A stretch of DNA of 64,000 bases from Cryptomeria japonica (lineage: Eukaryota; Streptophyta; Pinopsida; Cupressales; Cupressaceae). This document shows positions 1 to 10,701 of this stretch, piece after piece (position 1 is the stretch's first letter; each line of letters begins with the position of its first letter). The position numbers and the translations under genes are program-made. The stretch spans positions 234,038,733 through 234,102,732 of the forward strand of contig NC_081414.1 of NCBI RefSeq assembly GCF_030272615.1, read 5' to 3'. The notes beneath the pieces are model-generated. The model did not search any database. It worked only from the letters and a program-made list of their open reading frames with translations, and had not been told where the DNA came from.

Positions 1-1887
1 TTTGCATGAGTTTGCCTTCTTGGTCAAATTTGCTCTAAAAGCATGCAAAACTGATCCAAATTTAGTGTAGGTGGGCCCAAACTGCTCTTGGCATGATTTG
101 TTCCAAGCCTTAGCATTTGGACTTTGATGTTCATTGTCTTATACTGCTCTAATGAACATTGATTTCTCTATAACTCTTCAACATGACTTTCTTTTAACAT
201 GGCCAAAAATCATTGTGATAGAATCACCTTTATCTTTGCTTTAATGATTTTGTGATCTATCAAGGAAAGTTGTAACCTATCATGGATACCCTGCTCTTAA
301 GCTGCATATTAGTGCTGCTAATATCTTTGTCTTGATCTAGCTCACTATATTATCTTCACCTTTGTAGCCTGTCATTGAAAAGGGCATGATTGTTCAATCT
401 TCTCTTGTGCCATACAAGACCAAAGCAATTGTTCATAAAGGTCTAATATCATTGTTGTGCAAAAAGATCGTTATCTTGGTTGGCCTTTCATTTCCATCTT
501 CTGAGATCATTGCTTGCTTCACCCTGCTCTGCTATGTGTGCTCAAGACAAATCTCTATTCTTACATGTTTTCGGTGCTTTTTGATTTCAATATTGTGACT
601 TCTTCCAAATATGGTCTTATTGTATTGTGACTTTGTATGGTCATTATCATGTGATTATTCTTGTTGCTATAAAGGTTCACTGTCCTTTTGTTGTCTCAAA
701 ACACGTCTCCCTTTGCAAAGCATACATGGTTCTCTTATGACTATTACCCCTAAAACAAATGTTTATCTTCATGGTGTTGCTTCATGACCTTACTATCATA
801 CTTGTGAAATGATGCTCTATTATTGTGTTTGACAATGATTTATCATTTGTGGCAATTCTTTCACTATTCATTTAGACCAATTGGGACTGTCATAATACTT
901 TCACTATCTTATTTCTCATGACTGCCTTTTAGATTGGACTTTGTCTTCTTCATTGTCTCTTAATTGTCTAGATAGCTTACCGTTCTTAGCATTGCAACAG
1001 TATCTTTTGATTGTAAATATCTTATAACTTCGCAAACAAACATTAATGGATTGTCATTGTCATGGTTGTGTATCTTTTGTGCTTGGAGGTTGTCCTTAAC
1101 TATTCATACAATCACTATCACCGAACCTAAGGCTGCAACTATTCTTTTGTAGATTCATCTTTATCTTATACCTTGCAATGTGACTTATGCCTTGCTAAGG
1201 TGACTTCTTTGTATCTTGACACATATTGTTAAAGAATGTCATTGTCTTAAATAATTACTGTCACCCAGATTACTATATCTGATTTCTTTATCTTCTTTGT
1301 TAGGGTTGTTATGACTGGTGACTAGAACTTTGTGATGACTTTGAAGGATTATCTTTCATCAACAAAGCACTTTTCGTTCTTACTCTGAATCTGAACATTC
1401 ATATTGTGCTTATGACTGTCTTTTCTTTGGCTGCTATAAAAGACTATATATGGCTCTATTTTGACAGTGAGATTGATCATTGTTTTGCTGCCCCAAGAGA
1501 CTATAAATGGCTCTTGAAATGACCTTGCTATCTTTGTTTTATAGCTACTCCTCTCTATGTTGAATGTCACCTCTTTGATGCTTTATTTCTGACCTTAAGT
1601 TCTTAATGCAACCCTTCATTATATCTATTTATTGCTCAGATATGAATATTGTTCTTGTGTTATATGACTGTAACTTTCTCTTTATTGACAGTATCATTAC
1701 CATCTTTCACCTTTGAAAAGGTTTGCCCTTATCACGTGAATGGTGCCTTGTATAGTTCTTTTTCTTTTTCCAATCAAAAGAACGCTCAAGGTCCCTTATC
1801 ATGAATCATTCCTCTAAAGGTCTACTTATGGAAGTATTGGCTTGTATTAATTATTTGTTGTTCATGAATAAATTTTGGGCTGCTAAC
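1..1887. other. Degenerate AT-rich intergenic sequence, no gene seen
   Basis: No convincing coding region: open frames are under 75 codons and match nothing I recognise. Loosely repeated phrases occur, for example 'gctataaa' followed by 'ggctc' or 'ggttc' near 668, 1430 and 1500. The same composition reappears after element B (23172-23684), so the solo LTR and element B probably inserted into this sequence. It may be an old transposon remnant. Confidence 0.5.
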
Positions 1888-2990
1888 TGTTGGCAAGAGA
1901 CATTGCACAGGTCATCAAGTGTTGTCATTGATGGCAAGCCAAGTCAGTAATCCCATCCACATTGTGTGATTTGATCATACTGAAAGGCAGATTGAAGATC
2001 GGTTCAAGTCCGACAAGCTAGAACAGAGTATCCGACAAAGTTCGGTATTTTGAGTATTACTTCTTTTCAGGATAACATTTTGGGTTGTGGATTTCAGGAA
2101 AGGTTGATGGATGTCTATATCATCTTATTCCAAATTTTTAGCCTTTAGTGATAATCGGTTTGTGATTTAGAAGCCTATGTGTCTTGGTTTTTGGGTTATC
2201 AGTGCAGAATGACAGTCTTATGTGAATAATCCTTATGCGGATTATGCAGAATGATTTTGGTAATTTATTTTGTGGTCCAAGTGTTTTGTCCGGCATTTTT
2301 GGTAACGTGTTATCAACTGTTTTGGTCCACACTAGTATTTGAGATCAGATTTGGCCGACAATGTGTACACGTTTCATTATATGTTAAGTTTTCTTGAGCC
2401 GACATGGAGTTGAATTAATTTCTTGTTACGGATATATAAGATCAATTGTTATGATCATTTTGGATATCGATGGGTATGCAAAAGGTGTTGGTGACTGGTT
2501 ATGTGCAATTTCACATGTACAGGTTAGAGATTTGTACTCTAGATTATTGCAGAATAGTGGATCAGAGCAATATAGGGCAGAGTGTGAAAAGTTTGTAAAA
2601 TATGCTTAACCAGAACTATAATTAGGCATTTGTAGATGCTATTATTTAGTTCATGTACTTTAGTGATCTTTTGTAATTCATTTATAGGCAGTGAGCCTCT
2701 CTTTCTTAGGCAATGAGCTCTAGGTAGTGTGCTTGAATGCATGTGCATTCTCATTGTAAAACTTTATATTTGAGTACACTCATTTGTGGGTCTCATCCCC
2801 ACCGTGGTTTTTCCCCTGACTGGATTTTCCACAAATAAATTTTGTGTTATGGTGTTGTGGTTGATTGCTTTGTGTTCTTGCATCTTTCTTCTAGTTCAAT
2901 GTATTAATTGGTTGAAATAACATATTAATAAAGTTAAAGTTTTCAAAATACTGATTTACACCTCCCTCTTAGTGTTCCTTGGTTCCAACA
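1888..2990 (+). mobile_element. Solo LTR, TGTTGG...CCAACA ends, TSD CTAAC
   Basis: The 1,103-bp unit starts TGTTGGCAAGAG and ends GGTTCCAACA. The 5 bases before it (1883-1887) and after it (2991-2995) are both CTAAC, an exact target-site duplication. No primer-binding site, coding region or second LTR follows, so it is a solo LTR left by recombination. The stretch near 2790-2850, with a 'ccgtggtttttcccc' block and then 'ttttccacaaataaa', is typical of plant copia-type LTRs and suggests plus orientation. The superfamily is inferred. Confidence 0.85.
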
Positions 2991-3037
2991 CTAACATGAA
3001 TATTTCTCACTATTCTTCACTGTATTTTGCTTATAGT

Positions 3038-4066
3038 TTTGTGTGTGAAAAGTGGAACTGTATCAGTATCTGCAAGACATAACACTTCAATTAAGTCATT
3101 AGATGCATGGTTAGTAAATCAATAATCAAAGAATAATAAACCATTACAAAGTGACCCATTGCCTTCTAGTAGATGCGAGTTTAGATTGCTCTCAAATTGT
3201 TAAGCTATTCAGTGACTAGACAACACCTAAATGAAGGATTTAATCTATATGAGCATGGATTTAAGCTAGATGAATGCAAGATTTAAGCTAGATGAACACA
3301 TGATTTGCAAGATTTAATCTAACATGATTTAAGCAATATATGAGCTAAATGATCTAAATATGAAATAACTAATATGCAATATCTCAATGCAAATTATCAA
3401 TGAACTTAGAGCAAAAATAGCATAATAACAATAAATTCTCCAGGATTTTTTGAATGAGAGATGAGAGCCTGAATTTATAGAAAATTCAGAAAGAAACCAA
3501 AGGCTGAGATCAAATGATGATGAGATGTCAAGGTTTTCCAAGAGGAAGCACAATCCAGGTGAATTGATGTGATTGGATGCTTTTCTCAGTTTGAAAGGAA
3601 ATTGAACTAAAATTAAGATAAAATCAAGAAAAAACTGATTTATTCTCTATTTCATTCAATTTTAATATTTAATTGTTTTAATTGCTTTCTTTGAGATTAT
3701 TTATCAATTTTTAATTTGTTTTTCAAGATTATCTCCAATTGATTTCTTTTCTCAATTTTAAATTCTTTTTTGGTCAATTAATTCCTTTTTTGAAGATTTG
3801 ATGGCAAATTGATTTATTTAATTAAATATGCTAGGATATTCAATAAAATAAATAAGATAATTGTTTTAAAAATGATTTACTTCGAATGATCAATTAATTA
3901 AATAAATATTTAATTAATATTGGGTGATTAATTTGCCATGTGACATTAATGATTTTAGAAATTAATTGTGTGCCCAAGATTTATTTAATTGCCTTTGGTT
4001 AGGACCTTGGTGACGTTGTCGAGATTAGGGGCTCATAGTTTAGATGACCATTTTTAGGGTATTACA
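3038..4066 (-). repeat. Element B 3' LTR
   Basis: It matches 22141-23166 almost base for base over about 1,029 bp, both ending TTAGGGTATTACA on the plus strand. The outer end has lost the consensus TG (plus strand TTTGTGTG here, TGTGTGTG in the other copy). A minus-strand TATAAATT at about 3472-3479 is the likely LTR promoter. The ORF seen across this LTR on the minus strand is non-coding. Confidence 0.9.
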
Positions 4067-4083
4067 TTTGCCCCTCTTTGAAT
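4067..4083 (-). promoter_or_regulatory. Element B polypurine tract
   Basis: On the minus strand the bases adjoining the 3' LTR read CAAAGAGGGGCAAA, the plus-strand primer for reverse transcription. The same tract adjoins the 3' LTRs of elements A and D, which links the three elements. Confidence 0.85.
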
Positions 4084-4129
4084 TAATGTGCGAGCAGCAC
4101 GTTGGTTCAAATAATAGTTGATGTCTAGG

Positions 4130-4690
4130 AGATACCAGTTCTAAACTTGATTGATCACGAACTAGATGAAGAGTGAAGTGTTTAGCTTGATTCGAAGCGA
4201 CGAAGCTGAACAAAGTTGATTAAAGCGATACCGATCCCGAACTTGATTGAACTAGGAACGATAGAGAGAAAAGATATTGAACTTGAACTTGATTGATCAA
4301 GAAGCAGATCTTACTGATCTAGAACTTGATTGAACTAGACACAGTGAGCGAAGATAAAATCAATCTTGAACTTGATTGATCAAGATACGATGAGCGAAGA
4401 TAAACTGTCCAGCTTGATTTGAAGCGATGAAACTGAACACCTGCTTAGATTGAGTGTGATCAAAGATACTCTTTAAACCCTTGATTGAGTTTAAACGAAA
4501 AATCAGCTTGATGAAAAGCGATGAAACTAATTAACGCTAAGAGATTGATTCAGACAAAGACAATATCAATTTGATTTGAAGCGATGAAACTGATATGCCC
4601 TTAGAGATTGATTTGATTCAGATGATCGAGAGATCTCAACTTGATATAAAGCGATGAAGTTGAGATGCCCTTAGCGATAAGAATTTGATT
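4130..4690 (+). repeat. Dispersed repeat array upstream of the antisense promoter (CTTGATTTGAAGCGATG motif)
   Basis: At least five degenerate copies of CTTGATTYGAAGCGAYGAA, usually followed by ACTGA, occur at about 4177, 4410, 4506, 4569 and 4641. They alternate with GAACTTGATTGATCAAG-type units. The block lies between the 3' LTR and the antisense gene promoter at 5169. No coding potential is visible. It may be an upstream regulatory array; no counterpart was seen in A or D. Confidence 0.65.
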
Positions 4691-5168
4691 GATTTTCTTT
4701 AGTTGAAAAAGTTTTTTTTTGCTCGACTTTTGATGAAGATTTGAAAATTTTCTCGACATTGAAGATGTGAGGTCATAAGGTCACGAGTATGCCCCCTTGG
4801 GAGCGAAATTGAAAGATAGCGAGGGTACATGATGATAGGCAATTTTGAGCGATGATAAGTTGTTTGAGCACAGATTGATTCAGAAGAATTTTTGAAAATT
4901 TTGTGTTGATTGATAAGAAATTGAGCGCGAAGTTGATTTGTAGAAATTAAATTGAGATTTAGCGTTGATTCATGAGAAATTGAGTGCAATTAGAAGAGAG
5001 AATGAGTTTTTGATGAAAAGCGCTAAGTGGTCCAAACTTTGTGAAATTGACTAGAAAAATGATCTCGAATTTCGATTTTCATCCCGAAAATGGAGTCAGA
5101 ATGGGCAAATTAGCTAAGGGTACAATTTTCATGACCATCGGAGCAAGTTGAAAAATTAGGGTTTTGGC

Positions 5169-5176
5169 TATATATG
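5169..5176 (+). promoter_or_regulatory. TATA box of the antisense accessory gene, element B
   Basis: TATATATG lies 81 nt before the exon-1 ATG at 5250. Elements A and D have TATAAAAG at the same distance (81 and 82 nt) from their exon-1 ATG, so the spacing is conserved although the surrounding sequence has diverged. Confidence 0.7.
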
Positions 5177-5249
5177 GGACAAAAGTGTCATTTTCAATTC
5201 ATTTTAACCTTCCAAAGTTTGAAAATTCAAAAGGCCTTATGTGAGAAAA

Positions 5250-5324
5250 ATGGTGGTCCCTACTTGTGAGCATCGATTCGAGCGCCAGATACGACATAAT
5301 CAACCTCGACACTATGAGCCACCA
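5250..5324 (+). CDS. Exon 1 of the antisense PMD-like gene, element B
   Basis: This 75-nt open exon encodes 25 residues with HRFER at positions 8-12 and PP at the end. It is followed at once by GTAAGT, a strong splice donor. Elements A (51352-51426) and D (63141-63215) have exons of exactly the same length with the same HRFER, closing PP and donor. The start is the first ATG after the TATA box. It joins in phase 0 to exon 2 at 5789. It lies opposite in direction to B gag-pol. Its function is unknown; an N-terminal basic leader to a PMD-like protein is inferred. The exon is too short to show up as a long open frame. Confidence 0.8.
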
Positions 5325-5399
5325 GTAAGTGATCTATCTTAAGCTTGTTATTCATTCCAAACTTAATTTTTTTTGTTGATTTTTCATGTTTTTTGGCAT

Positions 5400-5665
5400 G
5401 TTGAGTCAGGTTTTATCGTTTTGTCGTGCAAGACAGGATCCTGTCTTGTACGACAAACTGCTAAATTGTATTTTGTCATTTAAACCCATAAGTTTTGTCA
5501 TTCAGGATTCACCCTTGTGTCGTACGAAAACCTTCATAAAAGCCCATTTTGTCGTGCAAAGTCTATTATTTTGTCGTTTGGGAGTCTTTTGTCGTATGGG
5601 GCTCAATCCTGACTCGTACGAGTTTCTTCTCTTCTGTGTTTTATCGTTTGGAAAACAGTGAGCAT
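5400..5665 (+). repeat. TTTTGTCGT motif array in intron 1 of the antisense gene
   Basis: About ten copies of TTTTGTCRTNYG or its palindromic form (TCGTACGA) occur at 15-35-nt intervals inside intron 1 (5325-5788). Examples are TTTTGTCGTGC, TTTTGTCGTTTGG, TTTTGTCGTATGG and ACTCGTACGAG. The same motif forms arrays in the gag leader of B at 20376-20672 and 21835-22027. Most copies read in the direction of the antisense transcript. Confidence 0.8.
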
Positions 5666-5788
5666 TTTTGAAGGTCTAAACTTGAAATTTTGTTTTTGTA
5701 ATTGACGTAGTTGGATTTGTGTGATGTTTTGCTTCTCTTGTAGGCTTATTTGGAATGTATTATGATACTCCATCATTTGATTTTGCAG

Positions 5789-6900
5789 GTTTGATTGCCT
5801 CATGTGCTCTTCAGGTGTGTTTATCCACCTACCATGACTTTATTTTGGCAACTATCAGAGGTTGAATAAGCTCATATTGACTTGTGCGGCTTGACACATC
5901 TGTTGAGATTATCCAATAGCCGTCTGAATCATAGTATGCTCACAACATTGATAGAGAGATTCCATTTTGAGCATAACACATTTCATTTACCAGTTGGGGA
6001 GATGACCATTATTCCCAAGGATGTATATAGAATCCTCTGTATCCCTTTTGTTGGGGATAAGGTGGATTACGATTCAGGACACCTTCCCGGATTACAGGCA
6101 GTGAGGCGCGTCTTCAGGGATCCTGATATCCTGACACGTTCCATCAGTTGGGACATCATGATGAGCAGGTATAGTGATGAGTTTCCTCTGGCTTGTGTCC
6201 TAGCAGATTTTATCGATTGTTTTCTAATGTCGGATAGAGGTCAGCAGGGATTTCAGTGTGGATGGGGCTGGATGTTGGAGAGATCGATGGAGGCCCCTCA
6301 GAGACTAGGCTAGGGTTCTTGCATTTTAGCCCACATGTATCGCGAGATGCATGAGATAGTCTACGGGGAGGGCAAGAGCATGGCCACTGGTGTTTTTATC
6401 TTGCAGGTTTGGGCTCGGGAGCACCTCCTAGTTTGTTGACCTATTGTTGATGATAGCAGAGAGCCTGGGCAGTCGGTTGTATATAGGTATGTTGGTTATG
6501 TTACATAGCCCCATCTGGGCAAGATAGATTTTTGGCGGCGGCAGTTGGATGACCTGATAGCCGTGGTATGGAGGCCTTACAGGGGCTTAGAGCTATGGGA
6601 TGACTGGAGGCTAGTATGCAGGGACCTTTTTGTTACTCGCCCTCTTATTGGCAGATCCCAGACGATAGTGGAGCGGTTTGTAGTATCACGGGTGATGAGG
6701 CAGTATGGTCGGCCTCAGGGGGTATCACAGGAGTTCATAGCATATGCCCGATATGCTAATGAGGAGAGGAAGGGATGGTCACCGAGGTTGTCCTATGCCT
6801 TGGCCATGCAAGAGCTAACTGGTCTACAGAGACTGAGATGGGATTACCTGGGTGATATTGCAGATGCAGGGGTATTACCTCTGTATAGAGATTTTTTTTG
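5789..6900 (+). pseudogene. Antisense PMD-like gene exon 2, first part (element B)
   Basis: A TTTTGCAG acceptor ends at 5788 and the exon runs in phase 0 with exon 1. The translation aligns without gaps to element A exon 2 from its first codon. The conserved block runs from CGLTHLL through ERFHFEHNTFHLPVGEMTI, then VYRILCIPFVGD; such blocks are typical of the plant mobile domain (PMD, MAIN/MAIL-like) family, which is found both in host proteins and in transposons. Breaks: TGA at the second codon (CGA in A), a TAA near 5867, a TAG after residue 143 of the long frame, and further stops before 6545. The second part, 6545-6900, carries the RRGLELW and FVVSRVMRQYGRPQG-like region. It is interrupted at 6901 by a small inverted-repeat element and continues at 8102. 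Confidence 0.75.
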
Positions 6901-8101
6901 GGGTGCAAGAAGTTGAGTCCCACTTTTGGGCAAAAAGTGGAAGTGTTTTCCCTATTTTTCAGTTTTTTTGTCGATTGATGTCAAAATTTGAGGTACTTAG
7001 AGTTTGAATTTGAAAAAAATTTAGTAATAGAAAATGTAGTGCTCGGAGTCTAATTTTCAAATATGTAATTTATTTCAATACCCACATGGTAGAAATTGCT
7101 TTTTAGTAGGCACATTTAAAAACCACTTTTTCAAAATGCCTGTTTCAGGACCATACCACATTTGTGTACGACCACCATATTTTGACGTAAATAAAAGAAT
7201 TTTTGCAAATCCTTCTGGGAAAAGATACCTAATACACCAAATATTGATGAGAATATTTTTTCTTATTTTTTTATTGAATATATTTTTTTTAATTAATTTT
7301 TAATTGACTATAAAGTACATTTTCAAAACATATGGTGTACGACCACCATAATTTGATCAAAAATTCATATTTTTAATTTATTTATTTTAATCGTCAAAAG
7401 AATTGTATGTAGATTGATGTCATATAATTTACTTTCAAAAAAACCTAAAAACAAAAAAGTTATTAAAGTTTTACTAAACCTCACTATTTTACATTTAGGT
7501 ACCACTTTTGATTAATAAATAATGCAAAAATAGTAAAACTAATCATATCACTGTGAAATTTACATTTTTGAAATTAGGACAATGAGAACTCTAATGGGTT
7601 TTTGTTTCACCAAAAACTACGATCAGGAAGACCTTCAAAAAATTACGGCAAGGCATAAATTTGGTATTCCAATGCCTTAGCCATTTTTTTGGAGGTCCAA
7701 CCATAGGCTTGGTCCCACCAAGCCTAACCCGAAGCCAAAACCGAGGCATAGGTGTGTTTCCCGCTCCATCTTTTATGAAACGAGTGCCCGTTATTTAAAA
7801 TTCAAAAAACGGGCACCCGTTTTGAAATTTATAGTACTTTAAGAAACGTGTGCCCATTTTGAGAAACGGGTACATGTTTTTAGAAACGGGTACCCATTTT
7901 TAGAAACGTGTGCCCGTTTCTAAAAATCGTGCACCCGTTTCTTTACGGTGGTCCGATCCTAAATGGGCACCCGTTTTTCAAAATGTGCACCCGTTTTATT
8001 TTTATGGGTCGGGGCTCCGAAGCTAAACGGGTACTCGTTTCTAGCAGCAAATTTTTTTGCTCATAGACTTCCGCGGAATTGGGACCCAACTTCTTGCACC
8101 C
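6901..8101. mobile_element. Non-autonomous TIR element (MITE-like) inside the PMD gene
   Basis: The left end reads GGGTGCAAGAAGTTGAGTCC and the reverse complement of the right end (8080-8101) reads GGGTGCAAGAAGTTGGGTCC, so the 22-bp terminal inverted repeats differ at one base. The 1.2-kb interior is AT-rich and has no transposase. The phrase TACGACCACCATA is repeated at about 7168 and 7338, and a palindromic ACGGGTGCCCGT array sits near the right end. PMD coding sequence stops on one side and resumes on the other. No clear target-site duplication was found, so the superfamily is not assigned. Confidence 0.75.
7775..8042. repeat. ACGGGTGCCCGTTT palindromic motif array
   Basis: About a dozen copies of AAACGGGYRCCCGTTT or half-sites (GAAACGGGTACCC, CGGGCACCCGTTT, GAAACGTGTGCCCG) are packed into 270 bp of the TIR element. 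The core is palindromic and contains CpG, and variants with CpG changed to TpG (ACGTGTGCCC) are present. Confidence 0.8.
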
Positions 8102-8856
8102 ACCTAGCAACATTCATTCCCTCGTTTGACGGATTCGGCTGAGCAGGCTCCTTGCATTGAGGAGGTTGAGGATGATGCCCCCACACAGGGACAGGGACAG
8201 GGATAGGGTCAAAGACAGGGCCAGAGACAGGGACAAAGAGCTGAGGCTCCGAGGCGGACATGTGGTGATCCTGGTGCTAGTAGTAGCAGGGTTCCAGCTG
8301 ATGTGGGACAACAGAGGGGTGAGGGTGGATCTCTTGGGGGTATATGTGTGAGATTGGGCAGAGCTGAGGAGGAGCGAGCAGCTCCGAGACAGGTCCGTCA
8401 GCGACGAGAGGAGCAGGGTGGAGCTGAAGGTGGAGATGGGGGTGGAGAGCCTGTGAGAGAGTAGAGGACGGACGTTGGACGATCGATGAGGGTACATTTA
8501 GCGGAGCTGCAGTCACAGTTGATAGTGGCTCAAACTCAGCTGGCGGAGCGAGACTGGCAGCTTGTAGAGGTGAGAGCTGAGCCAGATCGTCAGCTAGCTG
8601 AGCTGAGAGCAGAGCGTGATCATGAGGTCGTGGCGATGAGAGCATAGCGAGACACCCTTCAGCAGGAGGTTTTGCATTAGACTAGCAAGGCAACCTACTA
8701 TGTTGCGGCATATAGCGTGGCAGTTCCAGTTACACAACAGGTTGTCCCTTATTCGCAGTATATGGCATGGTCTGAGGGAGCGCGGGCACCTCGTCAGGAT
8801 CTCGGTCATCGGGCTCCTCCTCCTCCACCTGGCGATGAGGGAGAGGGCGCCAGCTA
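8102..8856 (+). pseudogene. Antisense PMD-like gene exon 2, C-terminal part (element B)
   Basis: Coding resemblance to the tail of the element A gene resumes here: an acidic stretch with EEVEDD, a low-complexity GQGQG/RQGQ stretch, then a predicted coiled coil (LAELQSQLIVAQTQLAERDW and following heptads) and a proline-rich end PPPPPGDEGEG before TAG at about 8854. Stops (TAG near 8206, 8463 and 8645) show it is broken. The C-terminal order (acidic, low complexity, coiled coil) is the same as in A at 48389-49200. Several overlapping minus-strand open frames here are shadows of this low-complexity coding. Confidence 0.6.
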
Positions 8857-10415
8857 GATATTTCTTTTTGTAGCAGTGGTATTTTTTTGTAGACACACCC
8901 ATTTGTTTTGTAGCCATACGATTCTTGCTCCGATGGGAGTTTGTACATGTCATTTGACATCATTTTGTACTCTGACTTTATACTATATATATATATATAT
9001 ATACGAGATCCGATTTGACTTCATTATACTTGTGTTGATTCAATTTTTTAGATGTTTTCTATATGCTTTAATCTATATGTATGCATTTTTGATTTAGCAT
9101 GTATGTAATGCAAATGATTATGGATGTCTATTTTTCTTTCTTTTCATATGCAAATAGATGAATGTGTAATGAGTAACGAGTAATGCAAATTTTTCATTTT
9201 TCTATGCAATAAGATGAATGCAAATGAGTGATAGTGAATGTATGAATCTATGTAAAATGCTTATGTATGCAGCTAACATCTCAAAACACAAGTACTCGAT
9301 CGAATAAATGATGAAAAGAGACCACTTAGCTAAGAAATGATGAAGCTTCCAGCTCTCATTCATAAAATAAGGAGATCATTGTTACCATACCGAAATCACT
9401 CTAAATTCACAAGATGCAGAATGAAATGCAAAATGATATGCAAAATGAGATGCAATCCTAAACCTAGTCATTGGATTTTGAACAGCTTAATTGTCATCAT
9501 TGAGCGTTTTACAACCACAACAGGCAGATTTAGAGTTCCTTGCTTTTCATGTGCAATATTAATTATCTTATCCGCAATGACCCTTTTTTCGTTCATAACC
9601 TTGGACAGATTACGCATGGATCCAGATTGCACAATAAAGAAATTCCCTCAAAACAAACAAAGAAACGATGGGAACCTCCCTATAGCATACAAATAAGCGG
9701 AGTCGAGGTATGTGAGGCGATTTCACCTTGATGTGAAGGTTCTTATCACAGACACCCAACTAATTTAGATGTTTCCAGATCATTGGGATCATTCCTACAA
9801 GCAGAAAACAAGAAAATATTATGCCCCCAATCCTTGCTCCTCTTAGTCAAGATAGACTTCCTCGAGTTACTCAGAGGGATAATAATTGAAAACCAATATA
9901 GAAGACAACACACAAAGAAAATTTCATGCATATCTCAAACAGTTTAGTGATTGTTTTTAGTTTTATTGTTTTGCTTGTGTACTCAATGATAAAACTCTTC
10001 AGTAGTCAAGAGACAGGTGACTGACTCGGAGTGGATGATTGGGTATCACTGATGTAAAGATGGCTTGGTTGATATTGTTTAGGACATGTAATGTGCTCTT
10101 GTCGATTACCTAAGACGAGGACTTTGATCAGTTTCAAGCCATGAGAGTTCCAACGAACCAGGATGTCACAAAAGTGACTGAAATATGTACAAGCGAAAGC
10201 AAAGATGCATGAAAGCGGGGATGTCAATGTTGCGTTGATAGATGGAGTGCTTGAGTACAAGAGGCGCTTGTTTGCCAGGTTTTCACCTGCTTGGCAGAGA
10301 TTCATTTTTTTTAATTATTTTTTTTACCAAGGTGCCTATTTACCAGGTTCTCACCAAGGCATTTTCTCTCTTTTTTCCTTTTTTTTTTCTTTCTTTTTTT
10401 TTTTTTTATTGAATT
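8857..10415. other. Spacer between the convergent antisense gene and pol of element B
   Basis: No gene is supported. It holds an (AT)n run at about 8981-9002, AT-rich ATGCAAAT-type degenerate repeats (9100-9260 and 9420-9455), and near 10328-10356 a GTGCCTATTTACCAGGTTCT block whose complement also follows pol in element A (about 47077-47100). That block marks the conserved 3' flank of pol. Confidence 0.5.
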
Positions 10416-10675
10416 TCTTCAGGACATTTTATGATTTTTAGGATTTTGTTCAAGACATTTTATGATTTTTAGGATTTTTGTTCAGGACATTTTATGATTT
10501 TGTTCAGGACATTTTAGGATTTTTAGGATTTTGTTCAGAACATTTTATGATTTTTTATGATTTTGTTCAGGACTTTTTATGATTTTTATGATTTTTTCAA
10601 GATATTTTATGATTTTTATGAATTTCTTTAGGACATTTTATGATTTTTTAATGATTTTTTTAGGACATTTTAGCT
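10416..10675. repeat. Tandem degenerate repeat, GGACATTTTATGATTTTTAG units
   Basis: Roughly nine imperfect units of about 25-30 bp, each with GGACATTTTATGATTTTTAG followed by GATTTTGTTCA in the fuller copies, fill the space just beyond the pol stop. Element A has a different AT-rich tandem array in its own pol-to-antisense-gene spacer. Confidence 0.8.
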
Positions 10676-10701
10676 GTATAGGCTGCTAGAGCAGAGAATA
10701 T

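Noticed and set aside
386-2754. Short open frames of 60-75 codons at the left end
   Set aside because: No domain, biased composition or conserved start. They lie in degenerate sequence and a solo LTR.
3329-3553. 74-codon ORF present in both element B LTRs (also 22429-22653)
   Set aside because: It is duplicated because the LTR is duplicated; it spans the TATA region and has no domain.
8061-8963. Minus-strand open frames opposite the PMD tail
   Set aside because: They are shadows of low-complexity coding on the plus strand (Gln/Gly/Arg repeats and the coiled coil).
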